Assembly: GCA_002718515.1 (NCBI GenBank)
Contig: PBEX01000019.1
Span: forward strand, 3,739 to 21,346
DNA from: Phycisphaerae bacterium
GTDB taxonomy: Bacteria > Planctomycetota > Phycisphaerae > Phycisphaerales > SM1A02
Reading direction: 5' to 3'
Length of the DNA: 17,608 nt
The notes beneath the pieces are model-generated. The model was not told the DNA's origin, ran no database searches, and saw nothing but the letters and a program-made list of their open reading frames with translations. How positions within the stretch are numbered: position 1 is the stretch's first letter; each line of letters starts with the position of its first letter. The translations under genes were made by a program, and so were the position numbers. This document shows, in pieces, positions 1 through 7,392 of the stretch.

Positions 1-1193
1 ACAATATCTCCCACATCAAACTCAGAGATCGCTTCACGCATTGCTGGTTTTTTAGGTTTCACCGCCCTTCGCAACTCATACCGATGAAACAGTTCGTGAC
101 TTGGGACAATTGCCACTTTCCCATCAAGTACAAATCCTCTTTGAACAAAGCCGCCTTCTAAGAAGAGTGTTGCATGTCCATGCAGCGGTTGACCTTCTTC
201 AGTGAACTCTTGCATCCGCTTTAACTCGCCGGGTGTTTGGCATGTAACGACGACGCTTTTTGTCTCTGCAAGTTGTGACAGTTCAGCAAGCGCTTCAGCA
301 GGTGATTGAGAGAATGACTGCAGTGGGGAAACATCTAACTCAATATCAAACCCCGGCTCTTTTAGTGTTTTACAAGCGAGAATGTTAGAACTCGCATTCC
401 GCATTCCACTCTTCAAGTCATCGAGATGACACAGCCCTGACGCATCGATAACCCTACCAAAGTAACTACTCGCTTGTGAATAGAATTCATCAACATCAGA
501 AATGATGATTTGCCATTCATCCCCAATATAGTCAAGCAGCGTGCAACTAGAGGATTGATGCGTAAGTGTGGTCAATACGATTTCATCAATTGTTCGATCT
601 GATCCAAGAGAGACAGGGTCGACTTCGTTCATTTTTTCGACTTCATCACCGAAGAAGTCGATTCTGACAAATTCACCCACAGGGGTTGCGATGTCAATCA
701 CACCGCCCCGAACTGCAAACTGTCCTTGCTCGTCAATCGTTTGTCTGCGCTCGTACCCTGATTGAACAAGCCACTCTTGCAACTCACTGAGCGAATGCGT
801 ATCTCCAACGGATATCCTGCGGACAACTTGATGCAACTCCGTTGGTGATTGCACGGTTTGCATCAATGACGCGGCGGAAGCCACAACTACCCCACTTGTC
901 ATTGTCGAGAGTTGTTCAATGAGTCCGAGCCGCATCGCAATTAAATCTTCTTGATCTTCACTTTCAAGAGCGGGGTACAAATGTGCACATGACGCTCGCT
1001 CAGCACATGTTGCATATGCATCATCTGCGTCATCATCATGTGCCATGAGTAGCAAAACGGGTCTTGACTGACCAATGTCACATGCAGCAAGCGTAGTAAA
1101 TGAACCGCTCACTGGCCCAGCAATGACAGGACGGTCTGTCTTAAGAATCTCGGAACCTGCGTGCATGCAATCTTTGATGAAATGACCACTCAT
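1..1193 (-). CDS. mfd: Transcription-repair coupling factor Mfd, N-terminal 397 residues (cut by left window edge)
   Basis: Mfd removes RNA polymerase stalled at DNA lesions and recruits UvrA for nucleotide excision repair. Reading the minus strand gives an open frame from the ATG at 1193 to the window edge. The visible part matches the UvrB-homology module of Mfd: residues about 147-187 carry YERRQTIDEQGQFAVRGG and then VRIDFFGDEVE, the typical block seen in Mfd and UvrB. The fragment ends in EFDVGDIV, just where family members continue with the HGIGR-type RNA-polymerase-interaction start. The helicase motifs lie outside the window. The start overlaps the stop of the ComEA-like gene as ATGA (4 bases), with GAAGG about 9 bases upstream as a possible ribosome binding site, so it is the third gene of a GH10-like/comEA/mfd operon and is probably translationally coupled. 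Confidence 0.93.
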   Translation of the reverse strand, partial: MSGHFIKDCMHAGSEILKTDRPVIAGPVSGSFTTLAACDIGQSRPVLLLMAHDDDADDAYATCAERASCAHLYPALESEDQEDLIAMRLGLIEQLSTMTSGVVVASAASLMQTVQSPTELHQVVRRISVGDTHSLSELQEWLVQSGYERRQTIDEQGQFAVRGGVIDIATPVGEFVRIDFFGDEVEKMNEVDPVSLGSDRTIDEIVLTTLTHQSSSCTLLDYIGDEWQIIISDVDEFYSQASSYFGRVIDASGLCHLDDLKSGMRNASSNILACKTLKEPGFDIELDVSPLQSFSQSPAEALAELSQLAETKSVVVTCQTPGELKRMQEFTEEGQPLHGHATLFLEGGFVQRGFVLDGKVAIVPSHELFHRYELRRAVKPKKPAMREAISEFDVGDI

Positions 1194-1477
1194 TTGCAAA
1201 CGCCTTCAACCATTGGCAATATTGCATCAATAGTTGCGGGACCAATCCCCTTCACATTCATCAGGTCGCTGACTGAGTCAATCTGGTTATTCTTGCGATA
1301 GGTCATCATTTTTAAAGCAGTCTTTACGCCAACTCTTGGAAGCAATAGTAAGTTAGACATCGGCGCATCTGATACTTGTATCACGAGTGGCTCAACATTA
1401 TGTTCGAGAGACAACGGCTGATTAAGTGCGTTCAGGTTCAAAAGCATCGCAAGCATAAGGCAATAGTAGAACAGCAT
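1190..1477 (-). CDS. ComEA-like helix-hairpin-helix protein with N-terminal membrane anchor (95 aa)
   Basis: Residues about 3-19 are hydrophobic (FYYCLMLAMLLNLNAL) and look like a signal anchor. Residues about 42-91 form a tandem helix-hairpin-helix of the ComEA type: LLLLPRVGVKTALKMM, then LMNVKGIGPATIDAI. ComEA proteins bind double-stranded DNA outside the inner membrane during natural transformation, but similar small HhH proteins of unknown role are widespread. The frame stays open to 1657 inside the preceding gene, but that part is an out-of-frame reading of the GH10-like gene, so I chose the ATG at 1477, 8 bases after that gene's stop. The ribosome binding site is weak (AAGG about 17 bases upstream), which fits translational coupling. 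No other competence genes are visible, so the DNA-uptake role is only inferred. Confidence 0.75.
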   Translation of the reverse strand: MLFYYCLMLAMLLNLNALNQPLSLEHNVEPLVIQVSDAPMSNLLLLPRVGVKTALKMMTYRKNNQIDSVSDLMNVKGIGPATIDAILPMVEGVCK

Positions 1478-1485
1478 GCCAACAT

Positions 1486-2991
1486 CTAAGCGCCTTGTTC
1501 TTCCGTTCGCTTCGGAAGTTCTAGCGCTCCCAGCGGTTTCTTCAAACGTTTCCGCATCTTCACAAGCTTGTTCATGACGGCTCTTGGCTTCCCTCTCTCT
1601 GTAAGGAATCCAGAACTTGTAATATCCATATCTTGGTGGTCGAATAAATCTGCCCATATCACTGAGTTAACAAATGGCTTGCTTAAGGCAATGGCAAACA
1701 TGTGCTCTGCCCATTTTTCTTGAATGCGCTCGTCCCATCCTGTCTTCCACCATCCGTCACTCTGAGAAATTGTCTCCGATGGTGCTCCTAGCCTCGAGAT
1801 AATCACTGGAATTTCTGCATGAAGAAATTCGTCAAGTTTTGATGACAACAACATCAAGTCGCGAACACGCCTGCCACTATCTTTACCAACAAGCAGTTGG
1901 ACGCCGACCGCATCGAGCCGTACGCCTTCTTGTGCCAATCGAGTCAAAAGCACCGATGTGTTGCAAGCATTCGCTTCCGTCGTGACAAACTCAGAAAACG
2001 GATGCGCAATCTCAATCATCACCTTCGCATCTCTACGCTTTTGCCTGACAACAAGTGCTGCAGTCCTTATGAGGTCGACCATGTGATTGAGGTTTAGAGA
2101 GACATTCGCGTTTAAGTTAATCCCTGTGACGACATTCCAGAATGAAATCGCTCCGCCATACCGCGTGACCACTTGCTCTAAGTGGTTGTAACACAAGTCT
2201 CGCATTGCTGGAAAATCATGTGACTGATCTCTGACCCATGATGGAATTGCATCTTTCGTTGCAAAATCAATGAGGGGTCCCGCGAGCGCATGCTTTCCAC
2301 TTTGCTGAATCCACTTTACCCACTGGTCCACTTGTTCCCATTGATAATTTCCTTGCGATGGCTCTAATTCAGACCACCGCATCGGGAGTGAAACTATATC
2401 AACGTTGTTTGTTAAAAAGTTACGAAGGGGTTCATCAAATCGACTTGGATTGACCGCCACTCCAAATGCTGAAGAGGATGCTGGCTTTTTGGCATACCGT
2501 TTGTGAAGCAGCAACTGTGCGTGTGCAAGTGCAAGCCATTCAGTTGCACTGATTGCTTGCTCAAGTGCTTGGCGAGCGAGCGCCGTCGCTTCTTCATCAC
2601 TTTGAGCAACAAGGGAATCGGTAAAGACGATTCTTGACGCTTCCCATTTTTGAACTGCTGGGTGGTCATCTGACAAGTAAAAAAGGCCCCAATTTTCACA
2701 CATGTCAAGGAAGAGTTTGATTCGGTGCCGAACTAGTTCTTGAACGAGCATATATGGCTCTTCTCTTGGGGGGAGAATCCCTGTCTGTAGCATAAGTCGC
2801 CCAGAGTTTCCCGCATCAAAGAGGAGTGATAGCGCGACGTTGTTTTCAGACGAGGTCTGGACCGTAATGAGGTTATCGCTCAGGGAAATCGTGCCTGGAA
2901 CGACTTGATTATCGCGGGCTAGCAAGTGCGCATTGATGAGTTCACCATCAATCAAATCACTGCTACTGAGTTTGAATCGCAAAGATGCCAT
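1486..2991 (-). CDS. GH10-like (endo-xylanase fold) protein lacking both catalytic glutamates (501 aa)
   Basis: Residues about 175-460 resemble a glycoside hydrolase family 10 barrel: LPMRWSELEPSQGNYQWEQ matches the GH10 'MKWdaiEP..G.f.f' strand, IPSWVRD matches 'PSWV', FWNVVTG matches 'WDVVNE' and VIISRLGAP matches 'ITELD'. The acid/base Glu position is Gly290 and the nucleophile Glu position is Arg400, and the usual HTLVWH segment reads GPLIDF. About 170 N-terminal residues form a separate beta-rich then helical region that I do not recognise. No signal peptide is seen, so the protein may be cytoplasmic. The start at 2991 is preferred over an upstream in-frame ATG at 3117 because the extension crosses into purC and because a TACAAT box ends 7 bases before 2991. 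It is probably a non-hydrolytic relative of xylanases, and automatic annotation as endo-1,4-beta-xylanase would likely mislead. It heads the operon with the comEA-like gene and mfd. Confidence 0.75.
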   Translation of the reverse strand: MASLRFKLSSSDLIDGELINAHLLARDNQVVPGTISLSDNLITVQTSSENNVALSLLFDAGNSGRLMLQTGILPPREEPYMLVQELVRHRIKLFLDMCENWGLFYLSDDHPAVQKWEASRIVFTDSLVAQSDEEATALARQALEQAISATEWLALAHAQLLLHKRYAKKPASSSAFGVAVNPSRFDEPLRNFLTNNVDIVSLPMRWSELEPSQGNYQWEQVDQWVKWIQQSGKHALAGPLIDFATKDAIPSWVRDQSHDFPAMRDLCYNHLEQVVTRYGGAISFWNVVTGINLNANVSLNLNHMVDLIRTAALVVRQKRRDAKVMIEIAHPFSEFVTTEANACNTSVLLTRLAQEGVRLDAVGVQLLVGKDSGRRVRDLMLLSSKLDEFLHAEIPVIISRLGAPSETISQSDGWWKTGWDERIQEKWAEHMFAIALSKPFVNSVIWADLFDHQDMDITSSGFLTERGKPRAVMNKLVKMRKRLKKPLGALELPKRTEEQGA

Positions 2992-2998
2992 GAGACGT

Positions 2999-3004
2999 AT
3001 TGTA
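2999..3004 (-). promoter_or_regulatory. -10 box TACAAT of the GH10-like/comEA/mfd operon
   Basis: On the minus strand TACAAT is followed by 7 bases and the ATG at 2991. A start site at the usual distance would fall on or next to the A of the ATG, predicting a leaderless message. No Shine-Dalgarno fits in between, and no good -35 hexamer is visible. Confidence 0.55.
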
Positions 3005-3039
3005 AAGACCAAGAAGACCCCAGAGGGCGTTTTGGAAAC

Positions 3040-3045
3040 TATAAT
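3040..3045 (+). promoter_or_regulatory. -10 box TATAAT of purC
   Basis: A consensus TATAAT is followed by ACGCCCT and then the ATG at 3053, the same 7-base spacing and nearly the same spacer as the divergent TACAAT box at 2999-3004. It predicts a leaderless purC mRNA. No clear -35 is seen. Confidence 0.65.
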
Positions 3046-3052
3046 ACGCCCT

Positions 3053-3994
3053 ATGACTACATCATCAAAAGCCGTATACGAAACATCCCTCCCATTCTCA
3101 GAACGACGCCAAGGCAAAGTCCGAGATATTTACCAAATCCCAAGCAATGATGGCACGCCAGGCAAGGTACTCATTATTGCAAGCGACCGCATCAGTGCAT
3201 TTGACGTCGTGATGCCTACACCAATTGCTGGCAAAGGTGTCGAACTCACCACGATCAGCACGAAGTGGTTTGACTTTGTCAGAGAACTAAACATCGTTGG
3301 AGATCACCTCCTTGCTACGACTCCAGATGCCATTGACGGCTTAAACGAAGATGAACAAGCCCAATGCGAAGGACGCATGATGCTTGGCAGAGCTTGTGAA
3401 GTCATTCCAATTGAATGCGTTGTCCGCGGCTACCTTGCTGGTAGCGGCTGGAAGGAATACCAAAAAGAAGGCACCGTGTGCGGCATTGCACTTCCTGAGG
3501 GCTTACAACTCTCAAGCAAACTGCCTGAACCAATCTTTACACCAGCAACTAAAGAAGACGAAGGCCACGACGAAAACGTTGACTTTGACACAGCATGCAA
3601 CATCGCTGGCAAAGAAGTCATGGAACGACTTCGTGATGTTTCACTCAAAATCTACACAGAAGCTGCTGTATATGCCAAAGAACGAGGCATCATCCTCGCG
3701 GACACAAAATTCGAATTCGGCTACGCTCTTGACGCAGACGGCAACCCAACTGATGAGATTCTTCTCATTGACGAAGTTCTTACGCCAGATAGTTCACGCT
3801 TCTGGCCACTTGACGACTATGAAGTCGGCCGCGAACAAGACAGTTTCGACAAACAGTATGTTCGTAACTGGCTCGAAGAAGTCGTCTCAAGAGGCGACTG
3901 GGACAAAACCCCTCCAGGACCTGAAGTTCCAAGCGAAATCGTCACGAACACGCTTTCTAAATACCAAGAAGCAGCAGCACGCCTATTTGATTAA
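3053..3994 (+). CDS. purC: Phosphoribosylaminoimidazole-succinocarboxamide (SAICAR) synthase
   Basis: PurC joins CAIR and aspartate with ATP to make SAICAR, step 8 of inosine monophosphate synthesis, in the cytoplasm. The 313-residue protein shows the family marks in order: RRQGKVRDIYQ near residue 20, IIASDRISAFDVVMPTPIAGKG, CEVIPIECVVRGYLAGSGW, PIFTPATKEDEGHDENV, LADTKFEFG and LIDEVLTPDSSRFWP. The length fits the longer purC type of about 300 residues rather than the 237-residue E. coli type. The frame is open upstream to 2933, but that part overlaps the divergent gene, and the ATG at 3053 sits 7 bases after a TATAAT box, so I use 3053. It converges on folD with 16 bases between the stops. 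No other pur genes are near. Confidence 0.95.
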   Translation: MTTSSKAVYETSLPFSERRQGKVRDIYQIPSNDGTPGKVLIIASDRISAFDVVMPTPIAGKGVELTTISTKWFDFVRELNIVGDHLLATTPDAIDGLNEDEQAQCEGRMMLGRACEVIPIECVVRGYLAGSGWKEYQKEGTVCGIALPEGLQLSSKLPEPIFTPATKEDEGHDENVDFDTACNIAGKEVMERLRDVSLKIYTEAAVYAKERGIILADTKFEFGYALDADGNPTDEILLIDEVLTPDSSRFWPLDDYEVGREQDSFDKQYVRNWLEEVVSRGDWDKTPPGPEVPSEIVTNTLSKYQEAAARLFD

Positions 3995-4010
3995 CGAAAA
4001 GCAGTGCTGA

Positions 4011-4868
4011 TTAAGAGTCCGCTGCTTGTACAGTGTTTCTCAGAAGCATTGCCACAGTCATTGGCCCGACGCCACCGGGAACGGGCGAGATGTAACTTGC
4101 TTTCTCTTTCACTGCGTCGAAATCAACATCGCCTACTGTGATTTTTTTGCCATCGCCATTTTCAATGCGATTGATGCCGACATCAATCACAACAGCACCT
4201 TCACTGACGTCATCTGCACCAATCAGATTTGGAACGCCTGCAGCCGACACAACAATGTCTGCTGCCCGAGTCAAACTCGGACGGTCTTTCGTGTGATGAT
4301 TTGTCGAAATCACTGTCGCCTCTGCCTGCATAAGAAGCACAGCAACCGGTTTGCCTACGATCCTACTCGCGCCAACGCACACCACATTTGCGCCTTCAAG
4401 TTTGACGCCTGTTGACTCGATGAGTTCCATCACTGCAAGTGCCGTGCAAGGAACTAGACTTCGCCTCCCGAATACGACATTACCAATATTCGCAGGATTA
4501 ACACCTTCAACATCTTTGGTCACTGCAATAGCGGATTGGATTGTCTCTGCATTAACTTGCTTTGGCAGTGGCATATGAACCATCAACCCAGTAATCGCGT
4601 CATCTTTGTTGATTGACTCGATGAGACTCAGAACCTCTGATTCTGTTGCATCTGTAGGGAGTTCATGCAAGTGGTACACCAGCCCAATGGCTTCACATGC
4701 CTTGGCTTGGTTTTTGGCATAAAGTCTAGCCCCTTGGTCACCCCCAACCAAAATTGCATCAAGGCGAATACTTCGCCCTTCTTGCACTAACGCTTCAACC
4801 CTTGATTTCAGTTTCGCTTTCACTTCTGAAGCGATTGCTTTGCCGTCAATAACAATTCCGTGAGCCAT
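4011..4868 (-). CDS. folD: FolD-type methylenetetrahydrofolate dehydrogenase/cyclohydrolase with altered active-site triad
   Basis: FolD oxidises 5,10-methylene-THF to methenyl-THF with NADP and then hydrolyses it to 10-formyl-THF. The 285-residue length, the dinucleotide loop VGASRIVGKPVAVLL, the methyl-end motif PVPGGVGPMTVAMLL and VIDVGINR place it firmly in the family. The three residues usually held to build the active site differ: the Tyr-x-x-x-Lys motif reads Y50-AKN-Q54, so the catalytic lysine is Gln; VQLPLP reads VHMPLP, so Gln is His; DVDG reads DVEG, so Asp is Glu. I checked the Q54 codon (CAA at 4707-4709, minus strand). The dehydrogenase may survive better than the cyclohydrolase. 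A TATCCT box ends 8 bases before the ATG, suggesting a leaderless mRNA. It is divergent from coaX across 33 bases. Confidence 0.9.
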   Translation of the reverse strand: MAHGIVIDGKAIASEVKAKLKSRVEALVQEGRSIRLDAILVGGDQGARLYAKNQAKACEAIGLVYHLHELPTDATESEVLSLIESINKDDAITGLMVHMPLPKQVNAETIQSAIAVTKDVEGVNPANIGNVVFGRRSLVPCTALAVMELIESTGVKLEGANVVCVGASRIVGKPVAVLLMQAEATVISTNHHTKDRPSLTRAADIVVSAAGVPNLIGADDVSEGAVVIDVGINRIENGDGKKITVGDVDFDAVKEKASYISPVPGGVGPMTVAMLLRNTVQAADS

Positions 4869-4876
4869 GTGAGGGC

Positions 4877-4882
4877 AGGATA
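4877..4882 (-). promoter_or_regulatory. -10 box TATCCT of folD
   Basis: TATCCT on the minus strand has an upstream TGT, giving an extended -10 (TGnTAnnnT), and is followed by 8 bases and the folD ATG at 4868. The same hexamer serves ligA. A leaderless start is predicted. No -35 is seen. Confidence 0.5.
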
Positions 4883-4889
4883 ACAGCGA

Positions 4890-4895
4890 TACAAT
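4890..4895 (+). promoter_or_regulatory. -10 box TACAAT of coaX
   Basis: TACAAT is followed by ACCTAC and the ATG at 4902, a gap of 6 bases. It lies 7 bases from the folD box on the other strand, so both promoters share the same short intergenic gap. A leaderless or nearly leaderless coaX message is predicted. Confidence 0.55.
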
Positions 4896-4901
4896 ACCTA
4901 C

Positions 4902-5684
4902 ATGAGCACTGAACTCACCTTCTTAGCATTATCTGTCGGAAACACGACAACCCATATCGCTTCAATCAAAGGCGATGCACTCAGTGATGTTGCATCGAGC
5001 CCTTCTTCTGATACAACGCAGATTATTGAGCGAGCCATAGAAGCATGGAACGCGATTGGCGACACGGATGCCCAAATCATCATCGCCTCTTCAAATGACC
5101 GCCTTGCCTCTGATATCGCAAAGACGATTGCCGACCAAACCTCTTCTAAAATCTGGACGATTGGCGATGATTTACCAGTCGCAATTGGTCAACACTTAGA
5201 CCCCGAAACGATCACAGGCATAGACCGACTACTGAACGCTGCAGCAGCATGGGAACAGTACAAACAAGCATGCGTCATCGTCGACGCTGGCACATGCGTC
5301 ACAGTCGATTTTGTTGACGGCGAAGGCACGTTCCATGGTGGAGCAATCGCACCAGGGGCTTCGATGCAACTTAAAGCAATGCATGAGGGCACAAATGCCC
5401 TTCCAGAAATTTCGTTTGAAAAACCATTAGAAGAAGCATTTGGCAAAAACACAGCACAAGCAATGCTTCAAGGTGTCTACCACGGCATCAAAGGCATGGT
5501 CAGACAATTAACCGAACAATACGCATCTCGATACGGTGCTTACCCAATGGTTGTGGCAACTGGCGGCGACGCAAAACTGCTCTTCAAAAACGACGAATTC
5601 ATTGAGCATATCGAACCTGACCTGCTCTTTAAAGGCATTGCCGTGTCAGTGAAACACGCGCTTGCTGTTGACGAGAATGAGTAA
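4902..5684 (+). CDS. coaX: Type III pantothenate kinase (CoaX-type)
   Basis: Pantothenate kinase phosphorylates pantothenate, the first step of coenzyme A synthesis. The 260-residue protein has the ASKHA-fold marks of CoaX: VGNTTTH near residues 12-18, TGIDRLLNAAAAW with the GxDR motif at 106-109 (Asp108 aligns with the catalytic base), VDAGTCVTVDFVDG with DAGT at 128-131, GGAIAPG near 146-152 and VVATGGDA near the C terminus. One oddity is that the first phosphate-binding motif, normally D-x-G-N-T, reads S11-V-G-N-T. The ATG at 4902 follows a TACAAT box by 6 bases. The 3' end overlaps the next gene by 8 bases, so the two form an operon. It could be a divergent kinase paralogue, but the remaining motifs favour real CoaX. 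Confidence 0.87.
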   Translation: MSTELTFLALSVGNTTTHIASIKGDALSDVASSPSSDTTQIIERAIEAWNAIGDTDAQIIIASSNDRLASDIAKTIADQTSSKIWTIGDDLPVAIGQHLDPETITGIDRLLNAAAAWEQYKQACVIVDAGTCVTVDFVDGEGTFHGGAIAPGASMQLKAMHEGTNALPEISFEKPLEEAFGKNTAQAMLQGVYHGIKGMVRQLTEQYASRYGAYPMVVATGGDAKLLFKNDEFIEHIEPDLLFKGIAVSVKHALAVDENE

Positions 5685-6594
5685 AACAACATGGTCATTG
5701 CTCACTGCGCAAGCCCAAGGCGCAATCGCCATCATTCAACTTCAAGGTGATGTCACTTCAGTTCTTGAATCACTTACTGGGCGAACAACATGGCATGACA
5801 ACCGTCTTCAACTTGAAACGCTGGAGGGCATCGACGAAGCCATCTGCGTTCGGGTGAACGATACCCTTGCTCAGATCATGCCCCACGGAAGCATGCATGT
5901 CATCCGACTCCTTGAAGAACGATTTCACGAACTTGGCCTTGAATACGCAGAGTGCGTTTCGTTTCCTGAATCGTCATCCGACATCGAATCAAAAATGCTT
6001 CTTGCCTTGAGCAAGGCCGCTAGCCCGCTAGCAGTCGACTTGCTTCTCAAGCAACCTGAGTTACATGAAACTGGAAAGGCACCAAACCAAGACCGAGACC
6101 ACGCCCTTAACTATCTCATCTACCCGCCAACAGTCATTATGCTCGGCGCATCAAACACAGGCAAGAGCACGCTGATGAATGCCTTGACGAGCGAAGATAC
6201 ATCGATTGTGCACGACATGCCTGGCGTCACACGAGACGCCGTTGGCGCAAGAGTCAACTGCCATGGACTTGTGATAGACCTTTATGATCTGCCAGGCATC
6301 CGAGCATCAGATGATGAGATTGAACAAGAAGCGATTGCTTTATCAATGCGGCTTATCGAACAAGCGAACCTTGTCATCCAAGTCAGAGACGCGGAAAACG
6401 CGTGGATTAACTGTCAATCAGAGCGAGTCCTCAAAGTGGGAACAAAATCAGACGTCGCAGAAGTCCCCGATGCTGAATTGCAAGTGAGTGCTCACGAGCA
6501 TAAAAATATCCAAGAACTCGCCTCCCGAATCAGAGCATTGCTCGTTCCTGAGAACTTTCTTACTGACATGTCCCCGTGGAACTTTGAAGTTTAA
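5677..6594 (+). CDS. Short MnmE-like GTPase lacking the C-terminal CxGK motif (305 aa)
   Basis: Canonical MnmE (about 450 residues) partners MnmG to modify the wobble uridine of tRNAs. Here residues 1-95 resemble its folate-binding TrmE N domain (GAIAIIQLQGD at 15-25, then PHGSMHVIRLLEERF). The G domain follows with G1 GASNTGKST at 157-165, PGVTRD at 182-187, G3 DLPG at 204-207, G4 TKSD at 256-259 and G5-like SAHE near 271. The helical domain is cut to about 50 residues before the G domain, lacks the FTxRAFxNGK block, and is absent after it. The protein ends in PWNFEV without the catalytic CxGK. No mnmG is near. The start at 5677 (MSKTTW) overlaps coaX by 8 bases. Its stop shares TTAA with fabI. 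It is probably a reduced MnmE or a paralogue with another role. Confidence 0.75.
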   Translation: MSKTTWSLLTAQAQGAIAIIQLQGDVTSVLESLTGRTTWHDNRLQLETLEGIDEAICVRVNDTLAQIMPHGSMHVIRLLEERFHELGLEYAECVSFPESSSDIESKMLLALSKAASPLAVDLLLKQPELHETGKAPNQDRDHALNYLIYPPTVIMLGASNTGKSTLMNALTSEDTSIVHDMPGVTRDAVGARVNCHGLVIDLYDLPGIRASDDEIEQEAIALSMRLIEQANLVIQVRDAENAWINCQSERVLKVGTKSDVAEVPDAELQVSAHEHKNIQELASRIRALLVPENFLTDMSPWNFEV

Positions 6595-7358
6595 AGTCCA
6601 ACTGAAGCGTAACCACAATCGACATAGATGACTTGACCAGTGACACCAGATGACATTTCGCTCAAGAGCCATGTCGCAGTTCCGCCAACATCGTCGCCAG
6701 TCACGTTTCGTTTAAGCGGCGCTTTTTGCTCAACATGATCGAGAATCGAACTGAACCCACCGACTGCCATAGATGACAACGTTTTGAGTGGACCACCACT
6801 GATGGAGTTGACACGAATGTTTCTGTCACCAAGTTCCATTGCTAGGTACCGAGTCGCAGACTCAAGTGCGCTTTTTGCGACACCCATGACGTTGTAACCG
6901 GGCACTGCCTTCTCCGCGCCGTAATAACTCATTGAGATGATTGAACCACCATTTGGCATGAGCGGAATGGCTCTATTGGCCATCGCCATTAAGGTGTACG
7001 CACTAATATCAAGCGCTTGGTTGTAAACCTCGCGTGGGGTCGCAGCAAACTTGCCTTCTTTGAGCCAATCTTTATCTGCAAAAGCAATTGAGTGAACGAG
7101 GAAGTCGATCTCACCAAGTGAATCAAAGACCTTGTCGAGATCTTCATCAGACGCAGCATCCATTGAGATGAGCGTTGGGTTTTCAACACCAAGTGCCTCA
7201 ATTGCTTTCCGTGCTTTTCGCTCCATCTTCTCGCCGGGCAAATGCGTAAAAACACATTCACCACCAGCACTTAGGATTGCTTGAGCGATGAACCAAGCGT
7301 ATGAACGCTCATTTGCGATTCCGACGACTAAGCCACGTTTACCTTGCATTACTGTCAT
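6591..7358 (-). CDS. fabI: Enoyl-[acyl-carrier-protein] reductase (NADH), FabI type
   Basis: FabI reduces trans-2-enoyl-ACP in the last step of each fatty-acid elongation cycle. The 255-residue protein shows the atypical SDR cofactor motif GIANERSYAWFIAQAI near residues 13-28, FLVHSIAFA, and the catalytic Tyr-x6-Lys in GAEKAVPGYNVMGVAK. NSISGGPLKTLSS and the C-terminal GQVIYVDCGY are also typical. The frame stays open to 7508, but that extension is an antisense reading through the tRNA-Arg gene and cannot be real. I chose the ATG at 7358 because a TATCAT box ends 8 bases upstream; 7349 (MQGKRGL) is the alternative. The 3' end overlaps the convergent MnmE-like gene by 4 bases. No other fab genes are adjacent. 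Confidence 0.95.
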   Translation of the reverse strand: MTVMQGKRGLVVGIANERSYAWFIAQAILSAGGECVFTHLPGEKMERKARKAIEALGVENPTLISMDAASDEDLDKVFDSLGEIDFLVHSIAFADKDWLKEGKFAATPREVYNQALDISAYTLMAMANRAIPLMPNGGSIISMSYYGAEKAVPGYNVMGVAKSALESATRYLAMELGDRNIRVNSISGGPLKTLSSMAVGGFSSILDHVEQKAPLKRNVTGDDVGGTATWLLSEMSSGVTGQVIYVDCGYASVGL

Positions 7359-7366
7359 AGGGTGGC

Positions 7367-7372
7367 ATGATA
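7367..7372 (-). promoter_or_regulatory. -10 box TATCAT of fabI
   Basis: TATCAT on the minus strand is followed by GCCACCCT and the ATG at 7358. The spacing of 8 bases fits the leaderless arrangement seen at several genes here and supports 7358 over 7349 as the start. Confidence 0.5.
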
Positions 7373-7392
7373 CCGCGTGAATCGATGTCATG

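Noticed and set aside
1478..1657. Longer ComEA-like protein of 155 residues starting at 1657
   Set aside because: The extra 60 residues are an out-of-frame reading of the end of the GH10-like gene and lack domain character; a signal anchor starts at 1477.
2933..3052. Longer PurC starting at 2933
   Set aside because: The extension lies over the start and promoter of the divergent gene and does not resemble PurC; TATAAT ends 7 bases before 3053.
3384..4010. 208-residue plus-strand frame overlapping purC
   Set aside because: It is an out-of-frame shadow of purC with a Thr/Asn/Lys-rich low-information sequence.
3960..4030. CAGCAC/GTGCTG pairing between purC and folD as a possible shared terminator
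   Set aside because: The loop would exceed 20 bases and there is no T run.
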